Of a stretch of DNA of 64,000 nt, positions 16,734 through 25,860 are shown in pieces. How positions within the stretch are numbered: the first letter of the stretch is position 1; every line of letters begins with the position of its first letter. The notes beneath the pieces are model-generated. The model was not told the origin of the DNA. It was given only the letters and a program-made list of their open reading frames with translations, and did not search any database. The stretch lies in assembly GCA_016794985.1 (NCBI GenBank), contig JAEUIQ010000087.1, forward strand, positions 58,907 through 122,906. The letters are read 5' to 3'. Both the position numbers and the translations under genes were made by a program. Source of the DNA: Planctomycetaceae bacterium. Its GTDB lineage: Bacteria; Planctomycetota; Planctomycetia; Pirellulales; Pirellulaceae.

Positions 16734-17650
16734 GAAAGCCATCGTTTTCGACCAGCCGTTTTCGCCATCCCCACGCTGGCTTCACGTTGGTTGAGGTCAT
16801 GTTGTCTCTTGCCTTATGCATCGTCATCGCGGGGCTGTTGGCAGCTGCCAGTCAAATGTACTTGATGAACATCCAAACCGAACGCGATGAACTTACGCGG
16901 GCCCGGGCAGCGCGGGCTGTCTTGCAAACGATGGCCTTTGATCTTCGTGCGGCTGTCCAATACAAACCCGTCGACGAAACCGCGATTGATGAATCGATTG
17001 CGGCTGCTGAGGAGATGTTGCCGGGCGAAGAAGAGGAAGAAGAGACTGCCGAAGAGCCAGCGGAGGAAGAACAGGTGGTCGAACAGCCTGGACTCGCCGG
17101 CGGTCCGAACTCGATTTCGTTCGACATTTCCCGACTGCCGCGCCGCGATCAGTTTGCGCCGGTCGTCGAAGCCAAGACCGGCCGAATCGTTAGTATCCCC
17201 AGCGAAATCATGAACATTCAGTACATGGTTGGTGAAGTTCAAGAGGATGATAATTCGGGGAATGACGTGGCGCAGGATGGACCTCGAATTGGTCTGCTAC
17301 GGATGGAGTTCGACCGCGCTGCCAAACGTTTTGCCGATCAAGGTGGCGGGCCGGTGTCAGGATTTGAAATGATGGCGGAGGAAGTGAAAGCGATTGCATT
17401 CCGTTATTATGACGGAGAGCAGTGGTACCAGGACTGGGACAGCAATGAAATGCGTACGTTGCCAGTCGCCATTGAAATCAAGCTGCAAGTGGATCCGCGG
17501 TCAGCCGAAGTTCGCCAACAACAAGCGCGGGCGGGTGATATCGAGGCAGCCATCGCGTTGCAGGAATACAGTGTCGTCGTTCATCTACCGATCGCCGAAT
17601 CGGCTGCGGCTATCCAAGCCCGCGAGGAGATGAAGAACTATGTCGAGTAG
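16730..17650 (+). CDS. GspJ-like minor pseudopilin with acidic insertion
   Basis: This 306-residue protein has a type III signal (HAGFTLVEVMLSLALCIVIA) and a J-like mature domain in which MAFDLRAAVQYKP and FRYYDGEQWYQDWDS (near residue 225) are the recognisable GspJ/PilW landmarks. It is longer than usual GspJ (about 200 residues) because of an inserted Glu-rich stretch at about residues 90-125, with a run of seven acidic residues (GEEEEEE), plus extra linker sequence. GspJ contributes to the tip complex with GspI and GspK. The start overlaps the GspI stop (ATGA); its 3' end overlaps gspK by 11 bp. Confidence 0.78.
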   Translation: MRKPSFSTSRFRHPHAGFTLVEVMLSLALCIVIAGLLAAASQMYLMNIQTERDELTRARAARAVLQTMAFDLRAAVQYKPVDETAIDESIAAAEEMLPGEEEEEETAEEPAEEEQVVEQPGLAGGPNSISFDISRLPRRDQFAPVVEAKTGRIVSIPSEIMNIQYMVGEVQEDDNSGNDVAQDGPRIGLLRMEFDRAAKRFADQGGGPVSGFEMMAEEVKAIAFRYYDGEQWYQDWDSNEMRTLPVAIEIKLQVDPRSAEVRQQQARAGDIEAAIALQEYSVVVHLPIAESAAAIQAREEMKNYVE

Positions 17651-19199
17651 ACCTCGTCCGCGCGGGTTTGTGTTATTGATGGTCTTCATGGCCGTGTTGC
17701 TAATGGCTTTGGCAGCCTATTCCTTCGCGCTCCTGTCGCGCGCCGACTACGAAGCCACCATGCTGGCGGGCCAGCGTAGCCAATCGCGATTATTGGTGGA
17801 TAGTGGAGCGGAAGCCACGCGCATGTTTTTGGCCCAAGGACGAGATGTTGTCCGTGACAGCGGCGGACTGTGGGAAAACCCCAACCAGTTCCAAGGTCGT
17901 TTGGTTCGTATCGATCCCGAACCTGATGCTCGCACCACCGGCTACTTTTCGGTGATTGCTCCGGGCATTGACGATGCCGGTTATCCTTCGTCGTTTCGAT
18001 TCGGACTCATCGACGAGTCGACCAAGTTGAACCTCAATATCTTGCCCAAGATGGACGAGTTGCAACCGGGTGTCGGTGTCCAGTTGTTGATGACCTTGCC
18101 CGACATGACTGAAGAGACGGCCAATGCCATCATGGATTGGATCGACTTGGATGATGAACCGCGTGAATTCGGAGTCGAGTCCAGTTATTATGCCGGCCTC
18201 AGCCCACCGTATCTGGCTAAGAATGGGGCGTTGGTCAGTGTGGAGGAACTGCTGTTGGTTCGGGGCGTGACGCCAGAGTTGTTGTTTGGTAACGACGTCA
18301 ATCGAAACGGGATCATTGACAACGATGAAATCACAGGACAAGCAGCGGTCGGTAGCGAACCCGATCTGCAATTGGGTTGGGCCAATTTTCTGACCATTTT
18401 TTCGCAAGAGGCCAATAAGAATTGGGAAGGTTTGCAGCGCATCGATATCAACAAAGATGACCTGCAGCAACTAGAACGCGATCTAAGTTCGGTTCTGCCG
18501 ACGCGTTGGGTGAATTTTATATTGGCATATCGGATCAATGGTCCGTACAGTGAAGAAATGCCGGAACCCGAAGACAATGGCCCACCAAACGGTGAAATTG
18601 ATCTCAGCACGGCCGAAGGGTCCAATAAGTTCACGCAACTCTTGGACTTGATCGATGCCCGCACTTCGATCACGTTTGATGGCGAGAGTACGGAAACGGT
18701 TTTGGAATCACCGGTCTCGATGGCCAATCCGATTGAGTTTGGGATTGCCTTGGCTTCGATGATGGATAATTTGACGACGGTTTCTGCGGCAACGATTCCC
18801 GGGCGAATCAACATCATGCAGGCACCTCGACGAGTCTTGGAAGGGATCCCTGGTTTGACGCCTGAGCAGGTCGAACAAATCATTCAATACCGAGAGTACG
18901 AATTGAATGATCCCGAGTTTACCGACTTGAATCGCCGCTATGAAACTTGGCTCCTGGCCGAACTGATTGTCGATTTAACCACCATGAAGGCAATTGCCCC
19001 CTTTGTCTGTTGTAAGGGTGATGTCTATCGTGCCGAAGTTATCGGCTATTTCGAAAACGGGGAAGCTTCCAGCCGCGCCGAAGTGGTTTATGACACTACC
19101 GAGCCGCTTCCACGCTTATTATTCTGGAGAGACAAGAGTCATTTACCAATTGGGCAAAGTGTGCAGACGTTGGGCATTGTTCCGTCGAGAGTGGAGTAG
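17640..19199 (+). CDS. gspK: GspK-like type II secretion minor pseudopilin
   Basis: This 519-residue protein starts with a short basic leader and RGFVLLMVFMAVLLMALAAYSFALL. It lacks Glu at +5, as expected for GspK, which caps the pseudopilus. The alpha domain contains RFGLIDESTKLNLNILPKMD and LPDMTEETANAIMDWIDLDD, typical GspK sequences with acidic metal-site residues. Near residues 390-420 a helix-hairpin-helix-like element (RVLEGIPGLTPEQVEQIIQY) is also standard for the family. It is larger than typical enterobacterial GspK (about 330 residues) but in the range of deep-branching homologs. The start overlaps the J-like gene by 11 bp. Confidence 0.85.
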   Translation: MSSRPRPRGFVLLMVFMAVLLMALAAYSFALLSRADYEATMLAGQRSQSRLLVDSGAEATRMFLAQGRDVVRDSGGLWENPNQFQGRLVRIDPEPDARTTGYFSVIAPGIDDAGYPSSFRFGLIDESTKLNLNILPKMDELQPGVGVQLLMTLPDMTEETANAIMDWIDLDDEPREFGVESSYYAGLSPPYLAKNGALVSVEELLLVRGVTPELLFGNDVNRNGIIDNDEITGQAAVGSEPDLQLGWANFLTIFSQEANKNWEGLQRIDINKDDLQQLERDLSSVLPTRWVNFILAYRINGPYSEEMPEPEDNGPPNGEIDLSTAEGSNKFTQLLDLIDARTSITFDGESTETVLESPVSMANPIEFGIALASMMDNLTTVSAATIPGRINIMQAPRRVLEGIPGLTPEQVEQIIQYREYELNDPEFTDLNRRYETWLLAELIVDLTTMKAIAPFVCCKGDVYRAEVIGYFENGEASSRAEVVYDTTEPLPRLLFWRDKSHLPIGQSVQTLGIVPSRVE

Positions 19200-19205
19200 T
19201 TGTAG

Positions 19206-21020
19206 ATGAGTAAGACCACGTTTGTCCTATTGAACAATCGCACGGCCTGGGTGGGGGCCGGCGAGTCCGGCGCTCGCCCGACGGTCAAGTCCTTGTCGAA
19301 AATCGACATGACGAGTTTGACGACCGTAGAAGAACAAGCCTCGGTTATCGTCGATGCGATCAGCAAAGAACGACTTCCCAAGAAGTCGATCGTGTTGGTA
19401 GTTGGGCCTCAACAAACCGAATATCGTCCATTTCAGGTACCGCCCGTGGGTTCGTCCGAACTGCCGACGATCGTCGCAAATTTGGCCAGCACACAAATGA
19501 CGAAGATTGATGACGATTCGATCGTCGATTTTGTGGCCATGCCGACGATGACCGCTGGAGGGCAGACGGTCTTGGTCACGGCGACATCGTTTCAGACGAA
19601 TCTATTGTTGGCGGAACTGAAGAGCAAAGGGCTGACATTTGACCGAATCATTCCTCGCTTGATCTTGCCCAATCTGTTGCGAAACTCAGCGGGGGCCGAT
19701 GTTCAAGTTCTAATTGTTGTCTTGGGGAGTGAGATCGACTTTGTCGCCACGCAAGCCAAGCAAGTGGTCATGGTCCGTTCGAGCGTCATCCCGACCGAAG
19801 GTGACGACCGTGCGAAGTTGATTGCTCGCGAAACTTCTCGGTCGGTGGCCGTGCTTGCTGCGGAATTTGGGCGGATCGATAAGATGGATCTGGGGGTCAT
19901 TGCCGCGAACGATGACGCGGTGGCAGTGACCGGGGCGATGACGGCTCAAGACTTGACCGCGCGAATGATCTCGCCCGCGGACTTCGGAACGCTTCCGCCC
20001 GTGTGTGAATCGAACGACGAGGTTTATGCGGCTATGGCATTGGCTGCTTTGCGATTGGACCGCAAGCCGCTCTTGGATTTTGCCAACCCGACACAGCCTC
20101 CCAAAGATCATGCCTTGAAACGGAAGATCTATCTGAGCCTGGCATTGGTCGCGACCATTTTGCTGGGAGTGGTGGGGCTCGGCTGGTTGGAGATCCGCAA
20201 TTTGGATTCGAAACTGGCCAATTTGCAGGCGGACTTGGACGCGATGAAGGTCGCCGAAGTAACGGACTCGAAGACCATCAGCCGGGTTGAAACGATCAAT
20301 CAGTTTGTGGCGATGGATGTAGCGCCATTGCAACTGTTGGAAAAACTTAGCCAGCAACTGCCCTATGGCGATGAATTGCGACTGCAATCCTTGAAAATTA
20401 GTGACGGACTTTTGAAAAGCGAATCGACCTATCCGGTTGAGATGACCGCCCATCTGAAGTCCAAGGAAGTGGCGGAAGTCTACAAGGCCAAATTGCAAGC
20501 GAATGCCGATTGGAAAATGAACCCGGTTTCTGATGTGAAGAGCAAGGCCAACAGCAATCACTATGCGACGACCGTGGTTGAAAAAATTGAAGTGACTCCG
20601 GATTTTGCGGCGGTCTACGATCGTTTGGTCGAAGCCGTCCTTGGCCCGGAATCAAGCTCTGATCAGATGTTGCCGACCGAAAAGGGCGCGGAACCTGAGG
20701 AGACCAAGTTGGCCCCGGTCGATTCCCAGGAAGGCTCCATCACGGAATCGCCATCGCGCCAGACCAATTCAGGCACCCAAGAATCGGGCGACGTTTTTCA
20801 ATCGACCGACAGCCATTCCACTGCTGACCAAGAAGACCGCGAATTCCAGGGAGAAAGAACGTCGGCCGAGCAGGCCAAGGCCGAGAGTGAAGCCGACGAT
20901 GACGACTCGGACACCAAAGATGAAGCTGAGGAAGATGGCGAGGAAGAATCTGAAGCCAAATCAGTTGATGACGAAAAGAAGGTTGAAGACAACGAAACTG
21001 AAGAGGGGCGTGACGACTAG
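19206..21020 (+). CDS. GspL/PilM-PilN-like inner membrane assembly protein
   Basis: This is a 604-residue protein. Residues 1-300 look like the actin-like cytoplasmic domain of GspL/PilM, with repeated beta-alpha units (SIVLVVGPQQTEYRPF, VQVLIVVLGSEIDFVATQ). A single membrane helix (IYLSLALVATILLGVVGLGW) lies near residues 306-325. A coiled segment and a ferredoxin-like periplasmic domain follow, as in GspL/PilN. From about residue 480 the protein becomes a long disordered Ser/Glu/Asp/Lys tail ending in GRDD. In type II secretion GspL bridges the ATPase to GspM and the pseudopilus. The acidic tail is not part of the standard family. The gene starts 6 bp after gspK. Confidence 0.75.
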   Translation: MSKTTFVLLNNRTAWVGAGESGARPTVKSLSKIDMTSLTTVEEQASVIVDAISKERLPKKSIVLVVGPQQTEYRPFQVPPVGSSELPTIVANLASTQMTKIDDDSIVDFVAMPTMTAGGQTVLVTATSFQTNLLLAELKSKGLTFDRIIPRLILPNLLRNSAGADVQVLIVVLGSEIDFVATQAKQVVMVRSSVIPTEGDDRAKLIARETSRSVAVLAAEFGRIDKMDLGVIAANDDAVAVTGAMTAQDLTARMISPADFGTLPPVCESNDEVYAAMALAALRLDRKPLLDFANPTQPPKDHALKRKIYLSLALVATILLGVVGLGWLEIRNLDSKLANLQADLDAMKVAEVTDSKTISRVETINQFVAMDVAPLQLLEKLSQQLPYGDELRLQSLKISDGLLKSESTYPVEMTAHLKSKEVAEVYKAKLQANADWKMNPVSDVKSKANSNHYATTVVEKIEVTPDFAAVYDRLVEAVLGPESSSDQMLPTEKGAEPEETKLAPVDSQEGSITESPSRQTNSGTQESGDVFQSTDSHSTADQEDREFQGERTSAEQAKAESEADDDDSDTKDEAEEDGEEESEAKSVDDEKKVEDNETEEGRDD

Positions 21021-21080
21021 AGTCTGTCACATTCTCGATGCCTTTCTTTACCTTATGCGCAGAACCAAGAACCAATTGCC

Positions 21081-22382
21081 ATGAACAATCTCAACACTCG
21101 TGAACGCTTCCTGCTGATCATCATTCTCTCGTTTCTTCCCGTGGGGGGACTCTACTACGGTTGGACAACCTATAGTGGCATGCGCGAGTATCGGCAATCC
21201 GAAATCTTAAAGGTGGAGGCCGAAAAAAATCGATTGCATCAACTTTCGTTACGAGCGGGCCGTGAATTGGATCGCTTTGATGAGGCATACAATGCGGCGA
21301 GTTTGCCTCAAAGTGTCGCCGGCATGACCGTCACCTACCAGAACTTTCTCAACGACCTGTTGCTACAGAATGGTCTGGAGGTCTCGACGATCGGCAAAAC
21401 GGGCTGGGGAGAAGTCGAATATGAGGCCAAAGACCGAATGGGCAAAACATTCAAAGAACCGGCCTACAACGTCTTGGCCGTCAGTGACATCGTCGCCAAG
21501 GGCAGCATTACTCAATTGACCAACTTCTTGTATGACTTTTACGACTTGGCAATTCTGCATCGTGTCGACAAGATGAACATCAGCTTGGTGGCACCTGAAA
21601 AGGAAGATGAGACCCGGCTTTCAATCAAGTTCACGGTGCAGGCATTGGTCTTACCTTCCGGGCCTGATACCAAGAGTTGGTCCGAATATGCGAAGGGGAG
21701 GCTGGGCAAGCCCCGTACGGCCTATCAGGATTTGGTCGTCGCCCGAAACTTGTTTGGACCACCGAATTCGGCGCCGAGTATTCGGACTCGCGCGGCTGCG
21801 GAAGTGGAGGTTGGAGCCAACTTTAGCCACAAGTTTTCGGCTGAGGACGGGAATGCGGAGGATCGCTTGACTTATGAATTGTTGTCATCGGATCTCGAAG
21901 GGTTTTCGCTGGCGACCTCGGAACGTGACCAAACTGCTACCCTGAGCGGTCCCCGTGTCGACAAGGCTGGTAAGTATCAGTTCAAAGTTCGGGTCAGTGA
22001 CAATCGAATTCCACTTCTGATGGATGAACAAAATTTTGTGTTGACGGTCGCGGAGCCTGAGCCAGAACCAGTTCGCGAACCTGAGCCTCCGAAGCCGCCA
22101 CGGTCTTTCGCGCCAGACACGTTTATCACTAGTTTGGTACAAGACAAGAACGGCGTAGCTACAATTATCCTGACCAATCGCGGCAACGATCAGCTGATCA
22201 AACGCAATGAAGGCGAGACTTTTGAGCTAGACGGAATAACCTGGACCGTGGTCAAGGTCGATCGCCGGAGCGCTACCTTGCGCAAAGGCGAGCAAGTACT
22301 GGAGTACCGCATTGGCTCGTCGTTGGAGAAACCAATCACAACCGAGCAAACGCTGACATCAACGGAATCTGCCTCGAGGTAA
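21081..22382 (+). CDS. GspM/PilO-like protein with Ig/cadherin-like domain
   Basis: This 433-residue protein has one N-terminal membrane helix (FLLIIILSFLPVGGLYYGWT), then a coiled helix and a ferredoxin-like domain up to about residue 200, the layout of PilO/GspM. Residues about 225-330 form a cadherin/putative-Ig-like domain (FSHKFSAEDG, LTYELLSSDL, GKYQFKVRVSDN). A Pro/Glu linker (EPEPEPVREPEPPKPP) leads to a C-terminal small beta domain (GETFELDGITWTVVKVD), reminiscent of a GspC/PilP-type homology region. It may therefore combine inner-membrane GspM with an outer-reaching adaptor; that fusion is inference. It is the last gene of the secretion cluster. Confidence 0.68.
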   Translation: MNNLNTRERFLLIIILSFLPVGGLYYGWTTYSGMREYRQSEILKVEAEKNRLHQLSLRAGRELDRFDEAYNAASLPQSVAGMTVTYQNFLNDLLLQNGLEVSTIGKTGWGEVEYEAKDRMGKTFKEPAYNVLAVSDIVAKGSITQLTNFLYDFYDLAILHRVDKMNISLVAPEKEDETRLSIKFTVQALVLPSGPDTKSWSEYAKGRLGKPRTAYQDLVVARNLFGPPNSAPSIRTRAAAEVEVGANFSHKFSAEDGNAEDRLTYELLSSDLEGFSLATSERDQTATLSGPRVDKAGKYQFKVRVSDNRIPLLMDEQNFVLTVAEPEPEPVREPEPPKPPRSFAPDTFITSLVQDKNGVATIILTNRGNDQLIKRNEGETFELDGITWTVVKVDRRSATLRKGEQVLEYRIGSSLEKPITTEQTLTSTESASR

Positions 22383-22494
22383 TGGTTGTTGCGTTCGAAG
22401 GCAGCAGCCACGCTCCGCAGGCCTTCCCCCAGCCACTCAACAACGGGTGCTTGGTGGCGATTGTGGCACGTCAATGCTTAAGGCACCCAAAAGG

Positions 22495-22545
22495 TTGTGA
22501 CGCCTGAATTTTTGTGACGCGTGAATGTCCGTGGCCCATGAATGC
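22495..22545. repeat. Three 17-bp degenerate tandem units
   Basis: In the convergent spacer between the GspM-like gene and the LuxR-type regulator, the units TTGTGACGCCTGAATTT, TTGTGACGCGTGAATGT and CCGTGGCCCATGAATGC follow each other without gap. The first two differ at two positions; the third is more diverged. No terminator hairpin is obvious in this spacer. Confidence 0.55.
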
Positions 22546-22619
22546 GTTCACTACCAGCCCTTGTCGACCGGATTGTGGGGTACTCGGGTGGGCTGGTCCG
22601 TGCAGATGGCGATTTGGCG

Positions 22620-23276
22620 TTAGGATTTGTTCGACTCGTTGAGCCAACCATTTTGAATCGCCAGCACGGCGGCTTGAGTTCGATCGGCGACATCTAGTTT
22701 TCGCATGGCGTTAAGCACATGCTCTTTGGCCGTCTCCAGTTTCACTTGGATCGTCCGGGCAATTTCTTGATTACTCAGTCCGAATGCCAACAAGCGAACG
22801 GTTTGCATTTCGCGACCCGTCATGGCAGGGATCGTTTTTGGGAAGTCGGTACGTCGTTGCATTGACGCGAGAGTCTTCGCCCAACGACTGCCCTCGGGCG
22901 GTCGTATTCCATCCCGCGCTCGCTGCAATGAGGTCAGGATTTCTTCGCGACTGGCCGATCGCAATAGGAAGTCATGAGCTCCCCAAGCAATCGACCGGGC
23001 AATCCATATGGGTTCCGGAGCGACCGACAAAATAACCGTACGTGTCGACGGCGAGAGCCCCGGCAATTGCGCCAAAATGTCAAAGACATCTTTCGAATCC
23101 AGTATATTGTCGGTAACCAACAGCTGCGGTTGGAACGTACGGCAATCGGCAGCCATTTCCACAAGATTGGTACTTTCGGCGACTACCTCGAACGGTTCGC
23201 CCATCAATATCGCCTTCAACCCTGCCCGTAGGACAGGATGATCAAAGGCCAGCACGACGGAAGCTCGATTCGTCAT
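22620..23276 (-). CDS. LuxR/NarL-type response regulator with degenerate receiver
   Basis: This 218-residue protein has a receiver domain (1-120) and a GerE/LuxR helix-turn-helix (150-215: MTGREMQTVRLLAFGLSNQE, then KEHVLNAMRKLDVADRTQAA). In the receiver the phospho-acceptor Asp can be placed in LLVTDN. However, the paired N-terminal acids read AFDH instead of ADDH, and the conserved Lys of strand 5 reads Arg (FLLRSA). Phosphorylation-dependent switching may be altered or lost. I start it at the ATG at 23276 (MTNRASVVLAFDH), where receiver homology begins; the frame extends 24 codons upstream. It is divergent from the NtrC-type regulator, sharing a spacer of about 185 bp. No kinase is adjacent. 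Confidence 0.82.
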   Translation of the reverse strand: MTNRASVVLAFDHPVLRAGLKAILMGEPFEVVAESTNLVEMAADCRTFQPQLLVTDNILDSKDVFDILAQLPGLSPSTRTVILSVAPEPIWIARSIAWGAHDFLLRSASREEILTSLQRARDGIRPPEGSRWAKTLASMQRRTDFPKTIPAMTGREMQTVRLLAFGLSNQEIARTIQVKLETAKEHVLNAMRKLDVADRTQAAVLAIQNGWLNESNKS

Positions 23277-23462
23277 CGCATTATCCGATTCAAACGAGAG
23301 ATTCGTTACGACCAATACGATCGGCAATCTTTCGGTGGTCGTTAGCAAAAGTCTACCTTAACAACCGCGATGCGGAAAGTTCGCCACGTTTTGCGAGCTA
23401 AAAACAGTGGTTGTTGCGAAAACGCACCTCTTGTGGTCATCCGAATCATTGCAAGGCATCCC

Positions 23463-24875
23463 ATGAAGCGAAAAGAAAGCCGTCATAAGCGTCTCCTGTT
23501 GGTCGATGACGATCGTGATTTGGCCGAATCGATGGCTGCGTGGTTGCGGAGCATTGGATACCACACGGAGATCGCCGATACGATTCAGGTGGCGAAACGG
23601 GTCTTGGAGCAACGTCCAATCGACCTGGCGCTGGTGGATATTCGTTTGGACGATGGGGATGGATTTGAACTGTTGGCCTACGTCCGCCAGAATTTTCCAC
23701 ATGTCCCGGTCGTCTTGGTTTCAGGCTACGCCTCACCCGCGACGGCCGTCGAAGCTTTGCGCGTCGGCGCTTTTGACTTACTCACCAAACCGATCATTGA
23801 CCAAGAGCTCGAACTGACACTGAAGCGCGCTTTTGCCCAGCATCAGATGTTGGAAGAAAACAAAAAACTGCGAGCCCAGTTGGACGAACGATATAGTTTT
23901 CAAAGCATCATTGCCAACGATCAACGCATGGTGCGGGCATTCGAGATCATCGACAGTATCGCCGACACACGGGCGACGGTTCTCATTACAGGGGAAAGTG
24001 GCACCGGCAAATCGATGATCGCACGTGCGATCCATCAACGAAGTCAACGCCGGGATCAGCCGTTCATCGAAGTTGCTTGCGGGGCTTTATCTGAGAACCT
24101 GCTCGAGAGTGAATTGTTTGGCCACGAGGCGGGAGCCTTCACGGGAGCCGTTGGCAAACGTTTGGGCAAGTTTCAACAAGCAGACCAGGGAACCCTGTTC
24201 TTAGATGAGATCGGGACGGCATCACCCGGCATGCAAGTCAAGCTCTTGCGCGTCCTGCAAGAATGGCAGTTCGAACCGGTCGGCGGATCCGAGACCATCA
24301 GTGTCGACACAAGGTTGGTGTTGGCTACCAACGAAGACCTAGAAGTTGCCGTCAGCGAAGGCCGGTTTCGCCAAGATCTGTTCTATCGAATCAATGTAAT
24401 TAATCTTGAGTTACCTCCACTCCGCGAGCGACCCAACGATATTCCGGCGATGGCCGACTTCTTTATGAAGCAAGTCGCTCGCGAGTCAAAACGCGATCTC
24501 GAAGGTTTATCGGATTCGGCTTTGGAAGCATTGGTTCATTATCGTTGGCCGGGCAACGTTCGCGAATTGCAGAACGTGATCGAGCGTGCTGTACTGTTGT
24601 CGAAGGGTTCGCAAATCGGGCTGACCGACCTGCCCAGCCACATTTCGAACGGAGCGCGGAAGACATTAGCGCCGGCCGCTTCCAGCAACGGCGGACCACG
24701 AAGGCTTAGTTTGAAAGAAGCTTTGGAAGGCCCCGAACGTGAAATCATCGCGCAAGTTCTGCGGGAGTTTAGCGGCAACCGCAACGAAACGGCTGACGCC
24801 TTGGGTATCAATCGCACGACGCTTTACAAGAAGATGAAGAAGTTGGGCTTGGAAGATAACCCGACTTTTCAATAG
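23463..24875 (+). CDS. NtrC-family sigma-54-dependent response regulator
   Basis: This 470-residue protein has a receiver domain (LLLVDDDRDLAE, phospho-Asp in LALVDIRLDDGDG, Lys in DLLTKP). It continues into a sigma-54 AAA+ domain with Walker A GESGTGKS, the sigma-54 contact loop GAFTGA and Walker B LFLDEIG, then a Fis-type helix-turn-helix at the C-terminus (ETADALGINRTTLYKKMKKL). It should activate transcription from -24/-12 promoters when phosphorylated. The start at 23463 (MKRKESRHKRLLLVDDD) fits the receiver edge; an open frame of 31 codons upstream looks non-coding. The cognate kinase is not in the window. Confidence 0.92.
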   Translation: MKRKESRHKRLLLVDDDRDLAESMAAWLRSIGYHTEIADTIQVAKRVLEQRPIDLALVDIRLDDGDGFELLAYVRQNFPHVPVVLVSGYASPATAVEALRVGAFDLLTKPIIDQELELTLKRAFAQHQMLEENKKLRAQLDERYSFQSIIANDQRMVRAFEIIDSIADTRATVLITGESGTGKSMIARAIHQRSQRRDQPFIEVACGALSENLLESELFGHEAGAFTGAVGKRLGKFQQADQGTLFLDEIGTASPGMQVKLLRVLQEWQFEPVGGSETISVDTRLVLATNEDLEVAVSEGRFRQDLFYRINVINLELPPLRERPNDIPAMADFFMKQVARESKRDLEGLSDSALEALVHYRWPGNVRELQNVIERAVLLSKGSQIGLTDLPSHISNGARKTLAPAASSNGGPRRLSLKEALEGPEREIIAQVLREFSGNRNETADALGINRTTLYKKMKKLGLEDNPTFQ

Positions 24876-25191
24876 TTGACCACCTTGCTCGTCGTTTTCG
24901 CTTGCTGCTCGAATTGGGGCCGATAAGTTGCTTGGCAAAACACGATTTGTGAAAGCGGAACCGCAGGGGACGTGGAGCCTGACTAATTTGGGCGAAGGCA
25001 TTCTGGTCCGAAACACCGGTCGCGCGTCACCGTCGGCCTCACGCTTGAACATGTTCTTTCCAATCGTCGTTTGGCAATATTGAACCTACTGCTGGAACTT
25101 GACGGTTGCGTCGCACACTTGACTACGGATAATAAATCGAGATCGCGAACGATCGTTGGCGACGCCGAGACTTCCGAAAGCAAATGTTTCC
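24876..25191. other. Intergenic spacer, no clear feature
   Basis: These 316 bp lie between the NtrC-type regulator and the lipase-like gene. I see no terminator hairpin with a T-run and no convincing -35/-10 pair. The lipase frame can be read from a TTG at 25156, which would shorten the spacer. Confidence 0.4.
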
Positions 25192-25860
25192 ATGGCAATT
25201 TCTGGTAGCCGATCGCGGGAGGTGCTTGCCACCGTTGTGTTGGTGCATGGCATCGGAGCGCATCCAGTAGTGATGTTGCCGTTCCAATGGGCGTTACAAC
25301 GCGCCGGATTTCGTGTCTTCAATTATGGTTACAACAGCTTGCGGTCGATCAACAGGGCGGCAGAACGCTTGCGGGCTCGATTGGCGACGTGGAGCCAGCA
25401 GGCTCCGGAGCAAGAACTGCACATTGTCGCCCATAGCATGGGTTGTATCGTGAGTCGGATGGCCGTGGCGTGGGACCGGCCCAGCAATTTTTCCCGGATG
25501 GTCATGTTGACGCCACCGTCGAAAGGAACACCGACGGCCAATCGAATTGGTCCCTGGCTGAAATGGCTGGCGCCGTCAATTCAGGAACTGAGGACCGAAC
25601 CAACCAGTCTTGTCAATCAATTGCCGCCACCCGATTATCCTTTCATGCTTGTGAAGGCTAGCTGGGATTTCATCATTCCGCCGATGTATGCGGAATTGAC
25701 GGGGGCGGCAGTCAATCAGACCATCACGGGTGTTCATTCGGCCGTGTTAGTGCACCGACCGACCATGCACCATGTCGTGCAATTCTTGAAAGGCGGTAGC
25801 AATTCCGAAGCGACGACTAGTCTTGCGACAAGATCAACACCGAGTAGGGCGCAATCTTGA
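25192..25860 (+). CDS. Alpha/beta hydrolase (lipase/PGAP1-like)
   Basis: This 222-residue protein opens with a short tail into VVLVHGIGAHPVVMLPF (oxyanion-hole HG motif), followed by the nucleophile elbow AHSMGC with the catalytic Ser near residue 85. A candidate acid lies in KASWDFIIPP and a candidate His in GVHSAVL or PTMHH. The layout resembles small lipases/esterases acting on acyl esters; there is no signal peptide. ATG 25192 is preferred to TTG 25156. Its last 44 bp overlap the 3' end of the convergent GH13 gene, so the C-terminal Ser/Thr-rich residues are encoded antisense to that gene. Confidence 0.78.
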   Translation: MAISGSRSREVLATVVLVHGIGAHPVVMLPFQWALQRAGFRVFNYGYNSLRSINRAAERLRARLATWSQQAPEQELHIVAHSMGCIVSRMAVAWDRPSNFSRMVMLTPPSKGTPTANRIGPWLKWLAPSIQELRTEPTSLVNQLPPPDYPFMLVKASWDFIIPPMYAELTGAAVNQTITGVHSAVLVHRPTMHHVVQFLKGGSNSEATTSLATRSTPSRAQS

